Of a stretch of 44,909 bases of DNA, positions 33,803-41,240 are shown one piece after another. The notes below the pieces were generated by a model that saw nothing but the letters and a program-made list of their open reading frames with translations, had not been told where the DNA came from and made no database searches. The first letter of the stretch is position 1, and the number at the start of each line of letters is the position of its first letter. The stretch spans positions 1 through 44,909 of the forward strand of contig JADZAF010000106.1 of assembly GCA_020852755.1 (NCBI GenBank), given 5' to 3'. Source of the stretch: Bryobacterales bacterium (GTDB lineage: Bacteria; Acidobacteriota; Terriglobia; Bryobacterales; Bryobacteraceae). A program made the translations under genes and the position numbers.

Positions 33803-34432
33803 ATGCCACAGAAATTGTTCACAATTGCCGCCGTTCCCCTACTCGCCTTGTTCATGGCGTCCTGTTCCAGCCAGGCTCCCCAGAAGACCGAAGTCAAGAA
33901 GGAGGAGCCGGCCGCTCCCGAGCCGGTAACGGGCCAAACCGGATTCTTCGAAATGTACAAGCTGGCCCGCAACTGGGCCAAAGACCTGCAAGGCCTGCGT
34001 ATCAACAGCATGAATCATGCCGATGTGAAGAGCCTGCCCGGCAAAGCCCCGATCTGGGAGGCGGTGTTCGTCTCTCCGGAGCGGAGAGAGATGCGCAGCT
34101 TCAGTTACGCGGTGACCGATTTCAGCGCCACCACACGCAAAGGGGTGGTGGCGGGCCCGACCTCGCCCTGGGGAGGACCCAAGCCGGGCGCGAAGCCCTT
34201 CGAGACGCCGGCTCTGAAGATCGACTCCGACAAGGCGTACGAAATAGCCCTGGCAAAGGCCGGCGACCTGGCCAAGAAATTCGGGGACAAGCCGGTTACT
34301 TTCCTGCTGGAGCAGACCGACCGCTTCCCGAACCCCGCCTGGCGGGTGATCTGGGGCGAGAGCGTCAGCGCGAGCAGCTTCTCGGTCTTCGTGGACGCGA
34401 CCACCGGGCAGTATCTGAGGACGGTGCGGTAG
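33803..34432 (+). CDS. Predicted lipoprotein with C-terminal PepSY-like region
   Basis: ATG 33803 gives 209 aa (AAGG 10 nt upstream); a TTG three codons earlier is less likely. The signal LFTIAAVPLLALFMASCSS ends in a lipobox-like MASC, and a Glu/Pro/Lys linker follows. The C-terminal half (DSDKAYEIALAKAGDLAKKF ... FSVFVDATTGQYLRTVR) resembles a PepSY fold, which is often inhibitory or regulatory for peptidases. A TAGAAT box at 33774-33779 may be part of a promoter. It diverges from the TPR protein gene. No enzymatic motif is seen. Confidence 0.75.
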   Translation: MPQKLFTIAAVPLLALFMASCSSQAPQKTEVKKEEPAAPEPVTGQTGFFEMYKLARNWAKDLQGLRINSMNHADVKSLPGKAPIWEAVFVSPERREMRSFSYAVTDFSATTRKGVVAGPTSPWGGPKPGAKPFETPALKIDSDKAYEIALAKAGDLAKKFGDKPVTFLLEQTDRFPNPAWRVIWGESVSASSFSVFVDATTGQYLRTVR

Positions 34433-34492
34433 AAGGCGCCGGCTGACAAAAGCCGGTCGACGGCGGTTGGCCGGCGGGTGGAGATTCTGGTT

Positions 34493-35947
34493 ATGCGGAA
34501 CGCAATGGTTGCGCTTGCGCTGGGGGTTTCCCTGTGCGCGTACGGAACGGCCCAGCCGAAGCGGGTGTCGGTGCAGCCCCAGGATAGCGGGGAGGCCCTG
34601 GTGAACCCGCGGATGGGCTGGCAGATCCAGCACTACGACAACGACATTCAGAAGTACACGGTGAACCTGGAGCCGTCGGACACGGTGGACGATTTTCCGG
34701 GCTTCAGCTCGGTGTACATACGGCTGGCCTGGAGCTATCTGGAGCCGGAGGAGGGCAAGTTCCACTGGCCGCTGGTGGACACGCCCATGCAGCGCTGGGC
34801 GGCCAAGGGCAAGCAGGTGGCCTTTCGCTTCAGCTGCGCGGAATCGGGCAGGAACCAGCCCTACGCCACTCCGGAATGGGTGCGCAAGGCGGGCGCCAGG
34901 GGTTATTTCGTGACGCCGGGCAAGGGGGTGGACCCGGAGGGAAAGATCTGGGAGCCGGACTACGACGACCCGGTCTTTCTGGAGAAGCTGGACGGCTTCC
35001 TGGCGGCCGCGGCGGCGCGCTACGACGGCAACCCGCAGGTGGCCTTCATCGACGTGGGGTCGTTCGGGGTGTGGGGCGAGGGGCACACGTTCTCCTCGTC
35101 GCGCCTGCCGTACAACGCGGCCACGGTGCGCCGGCACATCGACCTTTACCGGAAACATTTCAAGCGCACGCTGCTGGCGGCCAACGACGATTTCTCGATT
35201 CAGGGTCGGGGCCTGGAGACGCTGCTCTACGCGCGGCGGCAGGGGCTGACGCTGCGCGACGACAGCATCCTGGTGCAGGGCGGCGCGCAGGCCTTCCATC
35301 ACGCCTACGCGGCCCCGATGTTCTGGCCGGAGCTGCCGGTGGTATTGGAAGGGGAGCACTACGGCCCGTCGGCCAAGCGGGGGGCCTGGGGCGACGGCAG
35401 CCGTTTCCTGGAGGCGGTGGAGGAGTACCACGCCAGCTACGCCACGGCGCACTGGTATCCGCGGGAGTTTCTGGAGAAGAACCGCGAGCTGGTGCGGAGG
35501 GTGAACCTGCGGTTGGGCTACCGGCTGCAACTGCTGGAAGCCTCGTGGCCGGAGGAGGTCAACCCGGGAGAGCCGCTGCTGATGGGCTATCGCTGGCGGA
35601 ACGCGGGCGTGGCGCCGTGCTACCCGGGCGGCTATCCGGCCGTGACGCTGAAGGACGCCAAGGGCGGCATCGCCGGTGTTTTCGTGGACGAGGATTTCGA
35701 CATGCGCAGCCTGCCGGTGGGCCCGCCGGGCGCGGCCATGCCGGTGGGCCGGGAAGTGAAAACCCTGACCCAGGCTTCGAAGGCGCTGATCGGCTTCCCC
35801 CTGCCGCCGCCGCACATCCTGAAGCCGGGAACCTACAGCCTGTACATCTCGGTGGGCGACCGCACGGGCACGCCCGCGCTGAACCTGCCGTTGCCCGGCG
35901 GGGACGGCGCGAAACGCTACCGGCTGGGGAGCGTGGTGATCCGGTAA
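34493..35947 (+). CDS. DUF4832-type protein with GH42-like beta/alpha-barrel, exported
   Basis: ATG 34493 with GGTGGAG 9 nt upstream gives 484 aa and a signal peptide (MRNAMVALALGVSLCAYGTA); an in-frame GTG at 34478 only adds five residues. The N-terminal two thirds look like a glycoside-hydrolase-type barrel: NPRMGWQIQHYDND, SVYIRLAWSYLEPEEGKFHW, VAFIDVGSFGVWGEGH, LPVVLEGEHYG, with Glu residues suited to catalysis. The C-terminal part (LRLGYRLQLLEASWPEEVNP, YRWRNAGVAPCYPG) matches DUF4832. It is probably a secreted carbohydrate-active protein of unknown specificity. It is followed by a strong intrinsic terminator. Confidence 0.8.
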   Translation: MRNAMVALALGVSLCAYGTAQPKRVSVQPQDSGEALVNPRMGWQIQHYDNDIQKYTVNLEPSDTVDDFPGFSSVYIRLAWSYLEPEEGKFHWPLVDTPMQRWAAKGKQVAFRFSCAESGRNQPYATPEWVRKAGARGYFVTPGKGVDPEGKIWEPDYDDPVFLEKLDGFLAAAAARYDGNPQVAFIDVGSFGVWGEGHTFSSSRLPYNAATVRRHIDLYRKHFKRTLLAANDDFSIQGRGLETLLYARRQGLTLRDDSILVQGGAQAFHHAYAAPMFWPELPVVLEGEHYGPSAKRGAWGDGSRFLEAVEEYHASYATAHWYPREFLEKNRELVRRVNLRLGYRLQLLEASWPEEVNPGEPLLMGYRWRNAGVAPCYPGGYPAVTLKDAKGGIAGVFVDEDFDMRSLPVGPPGAAMPVGREVKTLTQASKALIGFPLPPPHILKPGTYSLYISVGDRTGTPALNLPLPGGDGAKRYRLGSVVIR

Positions 35948-35954
35948 GGAAGCG

Positions 35955-35991
35955 GAAACGGCCGGATGCTCCCGGCGGTTTCTTTTGTTTT
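35955..35991 (+). terminator. Intrinsic terminator after the DUF4832 gene
   Basis: GAAAC-G-GCCGG (35955-35965) pairs with CCGGC-G-GTTTC (35972-35982) over ten base pairs with one G/G mismatch and a 6-nt loop, followed by TTTTGTTTTC. It lies 7 nt after the stop. It also separates this plus-strand unit from the convergent cas operon. The remaining interval 35992-36262 shows no gene, no direct repeats and no CRISPR repeat remnants that I can recognise. Confidence 0.75.
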
Positions 35992-36262
35992 CAATCACAT
36001 CCTGGGTTCGTTTTGCAGGCGCGCGGTGGGCACGATAGAAAGGCGGCGGAAACCGGGCGGCCAGTGCCGTCCGGGCCGCGGAAGAGAAAGGTGCGGATTC
36101 CATGTGCATGTCCACCGTTCCCGGTGTAGCACGGAGACGGCGTGCGGCCGGGCGCCCGGCGTGGGAAGGAGTGGAGAAGAGGCGAGATAGATTGTTGGCG
36201 GGGGCGTGAATGGGGGTGACCAGCGTTACGAAGATTCTTCGCCGCCGGCTCGCGGGCCTCGT

Positions 36263-37780
36263 TTACGGTGCTCGTCCATCGGCTGGCACGAACAGCCCAA
36301 GACCGAAATGGCAACCCCATCCGAGGCAGACCGGACCCCTAATTGGGCGGTCAAAGGTGAGGGTGATGTGAAACAACCCGGCAGGAGGCACTCCCCCGTT
36401 GCCCTGCTTCGTTCGAACGAACCGCCGGAACCATATTGCAGTCCTGCCCGCCTCGGTCGCATCGATGGGCGCCGCAACTGCAGGAGACACGGCAGCATCG
36501 GGAAACCCGCGTCTCAGAAGTTCGGCGCGGACCTGTCCTTCGAGGGAGTCTTTTCCACGCAGCTTGAGAAAACGCGGGGGGACGAACGGCGTCCGACTCA
36601 CCCAGGCAGTACTCGATCCGAGCTCATGCACCGGATCGGCGCCACCAATCCGGAATGCTTCCTTTTTCCCGATTCCGATCAGCGTGACCGCAATATCATC
36701 CATTCCCTTTGCCCGGGTCCTCCGCAGCCGGCGAAGCCCGCGCTCGGCCAGTGGGCCAAAGCCCATGGGTGCATAGACAAGAACGTGGTCGATGCGCCTC
36801 GGGGCCTGAGAATCGAGCGATAACGGAATGAAGTGCGCGTGTTGATGCTTGCATTTCAGCGGCCGCCCTTCCCGGTCCTTTCCAGTGAGTTCCGGACAGG
36901 CACCGCGTTGCTGCTCATCCCCGATGCTGCTCAGCACAGCTCGCCGGAAGAGAGCCATAGTTGGGAGCGCCCGCTCCATGAGCGGCAGGACGTCCCGTTT
37001 CTTGTCGGTTGACAGCGCGAAGAGGGCCGTGTCGTTGCGATCGGCGCCAGCGCCATGAGACCACCCGGGTGCGAAAACCTGGACCAAAGCGTGCGCCGGG
37101 CGCCAGTACACGGATTCGCGAGCGCCTGGTGGAATGTTCCAGCCTTCGTTCTGAAGAGTTTTCGTGTCGATCTGCAATGCGGCGAGGAGATCCTCGGGAG
37201 CGTCTTGCGATCCACGTCGCCAATCAGCGTAGATAGCGGCCGAAACAGGCGCGAGTAAGCGGACAGGATCATCGTCAACATTCCCGCGCTGCGTCGAGAC
37301 CACGAAGTCCGGAAGACTCTCGCTTTCTCCAGCGAGTCGCGCCCTGACTCGAGACTCCGCCCGGCCAAGATATCCGAGGCGATCCAGGAGTTTCTCCAGG
37401 AGATTGCGCGGGAGCGAATCTTCGGCGACTGGCCATTCGACGACGAGCGGACCATCCGGTACAACGAACGCGTCAATCACCTTGCTGGTTTCCTGGACCC
37501 CGGTCTTCCTCAGACCCCGGACCGGCATGTAGTGGCGCGTGTGGCCAGTGGTCGCGCGAGGCAGGCGATAGACTGGCTCGCTTGCCGCGAACGCCTCCAC
37601 GAGACGACGCATATCGTCGGGAGCCTGCAGCCAGCCGAGTTTCGTGTAACCCGTGGCAAGCAGCGCCCGGATAATGCGCCAAGGACTCGGAGGCCACTCC
37701 ACGAGACCCTCGTTGACGTGATGCCCCCATGGCGTCGCGTGATACCTTCCGGCAGAGAATTCGAAAAGCAAACGGATCAT
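36263..37780 (-). CDS. csb2: Type I-G Cascade protein Csb2 (Cas5-Cas6 fusion)
   Basis: The 505-aa protein starts with the family signature FEFSAGRYHATPWGHHVNEG followed by VEWPPSPWRIIRALLATGY. It continues with ATTGHTRHYMPVRGLRK and the C-terminal KHQHAHFIPL ... RIDHVLVYAPMGF. Csb2 (GSU0054 family) is a fused RAMP protein in which an N-terminal Cas5-like half caps the crRNA 5' handle and the C-terminal Cas6-like half cleaves the repeat; the conserved His residues near HAHF are candidates for catalysis. It begins 11 nt after the csb1 stop and is the last gene of the operon. No cas4/cas1 or cas2 follows, and the next gene is a convergent unrelated one. Confidence 0.93.
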   Translation of the reverse strand: MIRLLFEFSAGRYHATPWGHHVNEGLVEWPPSPWRIIRALLATGYTKLGWLQAPDDMRRLVEAFAASEPVYRLPRATTGHTRHYMPVRGLRKTGVQETSKVIDAFVVPDGPLVVEWPVAEDSLPRNLLEKLLDRLGYLGRAESRVRARLAGESESLPDFVVSTQRGNVDDDPVRLLAPVSAAIYADWRRGSQDAPEDLLAALQIDTKTLQNEGWNIPPGARESVYWRPAHALVQVFAPGWSHGAGADRNDTALFALSTDKKRDVLPLMERALPTMALFRRAVLSSIGDEQQRGACPELTGKDREGRPLKCKHQHAHFIPLSLDSQAPRRIDHVLVYAPMGFGPLAERGLRRLRRTRAKGMDDIAVTLIGIGKKEAFRIGGADPVHELGSSTAWVSRTPFVPPRFLKLRGKDSLEGQVRAELLRRGFPDAAVSPAVAAPIDATEAGRTAIWFRRFVRTKQGNGGVPPAGLFHITLTFDRPIRGPVCLGWGCHFGLGLFVPADGRAP

Positions 37781-37791
37781 GGCAAGTCGGC

Positions 37792-38811
37792 CTATGCCGT
37801 GAACGTGACGGAGGTCACTCGCATCTTGTCGGTCTTGGTCACCTCTTCGTCGGAAGCGACGGCCAGGCTTTTGACAAGCCCCGTCAGCTCACCTGACCAG
37901 TTGCCATTCCCATCTTTCTTGCCGACAAGTTCCTCGAGGCTTGGCAACTTGAACTCCTTCACGTTCGTGCTGATGACATCGCCACCGTCGCACAAATCAA
38001 AACTGCAGGCTGTCCGGAGCCGCATGGGGCTGTCGAGGAATGAGCGCAGCTTTAACAATGCCAACAGGATGAGGAGCTTCGTGGCAGCGACATCGAGGCC
38101 ATAGCCGCGGATCTGCGCAAGATCAATGCTCGCGTAGAGGGTGATCTTCTCGGCTGTGTATTCGTCACGGGGGAATGGAAGGTTCCCAAATCCCTCCTTT
38201 GCAGTGCGTCCCCCAGCTTCGTCCTTGGCTGCTTGAACGCGATCGTTCTTGACACCTCCTGAAGCGGCTGTCTTCACGCCGTCGGCTTCGATGAATGCGG
38301 AGATTGCGCGGGCGATGCGGAGTCGACCGTCGATACTCTCCAGGAAGACACCGTGTAACAGCGATCCGACATCGTACTTGAAGACCGTCTTTACGAATCG
38401 CCGGCGATCAATGGGGCGGTTCTTAGCGCCTAACGCGTCCTGAATTTCCGCGTGACAGCTCGGCGTCGCCTTCTCGATGTAAGGACTATTGAGTCGGTGA
38501 GCCTCAAGCACTGAGCTCGTCAGGAACTCTTGCTTGCCATCCTTCGCAGGTAGCAGAACCTTTACATAGCTGAGGCCGCGCACCGGTTCGATGAGATCAT
38601 TGGCGGTGTCGTCCCAACAGACGGCTTCCAACCGGTTGGCCATGCTCTGGGCAGACTCGACGAGCAGGGATCTCCCCCTAGGAGTATCGAACTCGGCGGC
38701 CCCAAGATCCGGAAAGCCCGTTGGCTGGAATCTGTGGCCTTGGCGGACCTTGAGCGGGATTTCAAACAGCAGGTCGTGATGTTCGTTGAGAGGCGAAAGG
38801 TCAATAGGCAT
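37792..38811 (-). CDS. csb1: Type I-G Cascade backbone protein Csb1 (Cas7)
   Basis: The start is ATG 38811 with AGGAG 7 nt upstream; the TTG at 38826 is part of that ribosome-binding region. This gives 339 aa. The GSU0053 family signature is plain: GHRFQPTGFPDLGAAEF near residue 30 and LLVESAQSMANRLEAVCWD near 50-70. FLTSSVLEAHRLNSPYI and the C-terminal LLALLKLRSFLDSPMRLRTA also match. Cas7 forms the filament along the crRNA spacer. The gene starts 11 nt after the csx17 stop and is followed 11 nt later by csb2, so the operon is compact and probably translationally coupled. Confidence 0.94.
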   Translation of the reverse strand: MPIDLSPLNEHHDLLFEIPLKVRQGHRFQPTGFPDLGAAEFDTPRGRSLLVESAQSMANRLEAVCWDDTANDLIEPVRGLSYVKVLLPAKDGKQEFLTSSVLEAHRLNSPYIEKATPSCHAEIQDALGAKNRPIDRRRFVKTVFKYDVGSLLHGVFLESIDGRLRIARAISAFIEADGVKTAASGGVKNDRVQAAKDEAGGRTAKEGFGNLPFPRDEYTAEKITLYASIDLAQIRGYGLDVAATKLLILLALLKLRSFLDSPMRLRTACSFDLCDGGDVISTNVKEFKLPSLEELVGKKDGNGNWSGELTGLVKSLAVASDEEVTKTDKMRVTSVTFTA

Positions 38812-38822
38812 GATGAAACTCC

Positions 38823-41240
38823 TCAAGTGGAAAGAAGCAGCGATTGCCGCTCATCCTCCTTTGCTTCATACGGCTTGCAGACCATACCAGCTGCACGTGC
38901 CGCGTCACGTTGAGAAATCGGGAATGCGAGGCTGGCGGCGAGACGGCGCGCGAGCTTCGCTGGGGCAAGGCCACGCCGGAAGACAGGTCGAAGCCCGCTC
39001 GCATTGAGTCGCCGCACGGCGACTCTCAGCGCTCCGTCCAGATCACCGGCAGCAAGGCGGCGCAGCGGGTCTGGATCAAGACGCACTGAAACCGCAGTCT
39101 CCCGCTTGCCATTCGTCTCCAGCAGAGGAACGTCGAACGGCAGATGCGCGAGACGGAATAGCATCTGAAGAGGGTCGCGCGCCTCTTTGCAGATCGGGCG
39201 AGGTGCCGCACCCCGCTTGCTCACATCCTTCCAGTCCAACGCGAGCAGCGGACGGACAAGCCTCAGGACGTCGTCATCGAACTGGTCGTCTCGCAGCCAC
39301 CACCCAATCTCGTCGAGGGTAGCCTCGCACGAGTTCACAGCCCAGAGCGGTAGTTGAGGCGCTCTTTCGCGCCGGGCGTCGGAAGTGCGCGCCCACGTCG
39401 AACGCCGCCGCACGAGGGCAATCGCGTCGGTAACGAGATTCCGGCCCACGCAGACGCATTCGGGATCGAGTTCAGCCCGCCCGCTGCGCTCGTCCAACCG
39501 GAACCGAGGCCATTCTCGGTCCGGATCGTCCAGCGGGAGGAAGTGACAGCGAACAGAGCCCTTCAGCGCCAAACCGTCCTTGTCAGGTGGCCGGTGTTGA
39601 GAAGCAAGAGACAGCGCGAGCCGGAGCGTTGTCGTGCCCCGTTCGGAACCATCGTCCACTGCCGATATCCAACCGGCGCTCAATCTGGGAAGCGGCCGGC
39701 GGGTCGGGCTCTTCCCACAACGCAAGAGGGCAAGCTCAGCATTTCCGAGTGCGATGAGCAGTTCTCGCCATTCCGCTGGCGTCGCGTCGTGCCGGCAAAC
39801 GGCAAAGAGCGCTTCCTCCGCCCGCTTGGCGATCACGCGTAGCCTGAGCGGCACGTTCTTGTCCCTGGCGTGCTCGTTGAGGCGATCGATCCAAGGGGCG
39901 ATTTCATCGAGCAGCGCCTGACTGGGACGCGAGGCCACGCGGAATCGGCCGGCAGACACGGCAAGGTTCGATTGGCCATTACGCTCAAGGTACGCGAAGC
40001 GCTGCAAGGACTCGATGCCACGCGCCAAACCGAGCCGTGCTGCCGCGCGCACAAGATCTCCCGCCCTCGTCGCCCCGCCACGGCTGAGTTGTACTCGACC
40101 CTCGCGGATCAACTCGACCAGTTCTCCGTACCGCAGCGGATGCGACCATAGGGGCAACCACTGCTCGCCACGTGGCGTGGCCTCCAGCTCGGAAGCGCTC
40201 GCAAGCCCAGCCGCCGTTGCCTCAACCCAAAAAGGTGACGAGATGCGCGCACGTCCAACGTCACCGCGGCGGGTGATGCCCGCAACAAGAACGACCGCGC
40301 CCTCCAGCATGAGAACGAATTCCCATGGATTGATGACGGGATTACCTTCAAACCCCGATGCCATGTTGACGCCACCGGCTCGCCCGGGTGCAAACTGACC
40401 AACGGACTGGCACTCCAGGACTGGAGCAGTACTGCCCAACAACGTCGACGCCAACCGCTGCTGAGCAGTGGCGGTTGGCATGCCATCGGGTTCAAACAGT
40501 AGACAGAGATTATCCTGGAATGCCGCAGTGTAGTCGAGGTTCCCTTCGTTGCCGCCTGTCCCAAGGTGCGGAGGGTATGCTGGCTCTCCAAGCGGGTCCA
40601 GAATCACGGAAGCGTCAAACCAATCGTGGGCAGCTCCATCCCAACTTCCCGCAATCTTTCGGAGCAGCCCTGCCTTGAGTTTGCTCTTTACCTCTTCAAC
40701 ACGTTCCCGAGCGGCGGCGCGAAGCTCCTCGAGTTGTTGCAATCCTTTCGTTGCCTGCCTGTGCTCTTCACCACCCCGCTCGAGAGTCCGAACTAGTGTC
40801 CTCTGTGCACGCAACTCCTCTGTGAGGCGATCTCGCTCCCGGCGGGCTTGAGGGAGTTCAGGCGGGATGTTGGCGCGAGCGCGTTCAATTGCAGCTTGCA
40901 GGGCATGAAAACGCGGTGACGTAAACGACATCAATCGATCAATGCGACTGTTAGTTCCTGGGGCTTGTCCTGGATCGTCGTCTGGGATATCAAGAAAACC
41001 TCCGCCCCCGCTCCACGGCGCCAGGATAGGCGTAGGCTTGTACTCCTGAAGAAAGAATCGCTCAACGGATTCCCAGTCGAGTTCCGTCACCAAAACGAAA
41101 TGCTCGTTACGCCAGAACCCGCGTGCGCTCCTGTCCTTCTGCTCCGCGAACAGGCGGAAGATCCCGAGGCCAGCCAGATACGTCGCCAGCGCATCGGGCT
41201 TGATGCCAGTCATCTCATGGACATGGACCGTGTTGCTCAT
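38823..41240 (-). CDS. csx17: Type I-G large subunit Csx17 (Cas8)
   Basis: The true start is ATG 41240, whose ATGA overlaps the cas3 stop and has GAGG about 6 nt upstream; a frame extending to 41354 runs inside cas3 and is rejected. The 805-aa protein opens with HVHEMTGIKPDALATYLAGL and GIFRLFAEQKDRSARGFW, then TPILAPWSGGGGFLDI, the N-terminal signature of Csx17. A charged coiled-coil-like stretch lies at about 110-185. Csx17 is the large subunit presumed to recognise the PAM and hold the target. FEGNPVINPWEFVLMLEGAV in the middle is also conserved in the family. It appears intact. Confidence 0.94.
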   Translation of the reverse strand: MSNTVHVHEMTGIKPDALATYLAGLGIFRLFAEQKDRSARGFWRNEHFVLVTELDWESVERFFLQEYKPTPILAPWSGGGGFLDIPDDDPGQAPGTNSRIDRLMSFTSPRFHALQAAIERARANIPPELPQARRERDRLTEELRAQRTLVRTLERGGEEHRQATKGLQQLEELRAAARERVEEVKSKLKAGLLRKIAGSWDGAAHDWFDASVILDPLGEPAYPPHLGTGGNEGNLDYTAAFQDNLCLLFEPDGMPTATAQQRLASTLLGSTAPVLECQSVGQFAPGRAGGVNMASGFEGNPVINPWEFVLMLEGAVVLVAGITRRGDVGRARISSPFWVEATAAGLASASELEATPRGEQWLPLWSHPLRYGELVELIREGRVQLSRGGATRAGDLVRAAARLGLARGIESLQRFAYLERNGQSNLAVSAGRFRVASRPSQALLDEIAPWIDRLNEHARDKNVPLRLRVIAKRAEEALFAVCRHDATPAEWRELLIALGNAELALLRCGKSPTRRPLPRLSAGWISAVDDGSERGTTTLRLALSLASQHRPPDKDGLALKGSVRCHFLPLDDPDREWPRFRLDERSGRAELDPECVCVGRNLVTDAIALVRRRSTWARTSDARRERAPQLPLWAVNSCEATLDEIGWWLRDDQFDDDVLRLVRPLLALDWKDVSKRGAAPRPICKEARDPLQMLFRLAHLPFDVPLLETNGKRETAVSVRLDPDPLRRLAAGDLDGALRVAVRRLNASGLRPVFRRGLAPAKLARRLAASLAFPISQRDAARAAGMVCKPYEAKEDERQSLLLST

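Noticed and set aside
33839-36115. 758-codon minus-strand open frame
   Set aside because: It is antisense to the lipoprotein and DUF4832 genes and also spans the intrinsic terminator at 35955-35991.
36000-36262. Possible CRISPR array remnant downstream of csb2
   Set aside because: I looked for regularly spaced 28-37-nt repeats here and in 44230-44909; none is present, only short chance repeats.
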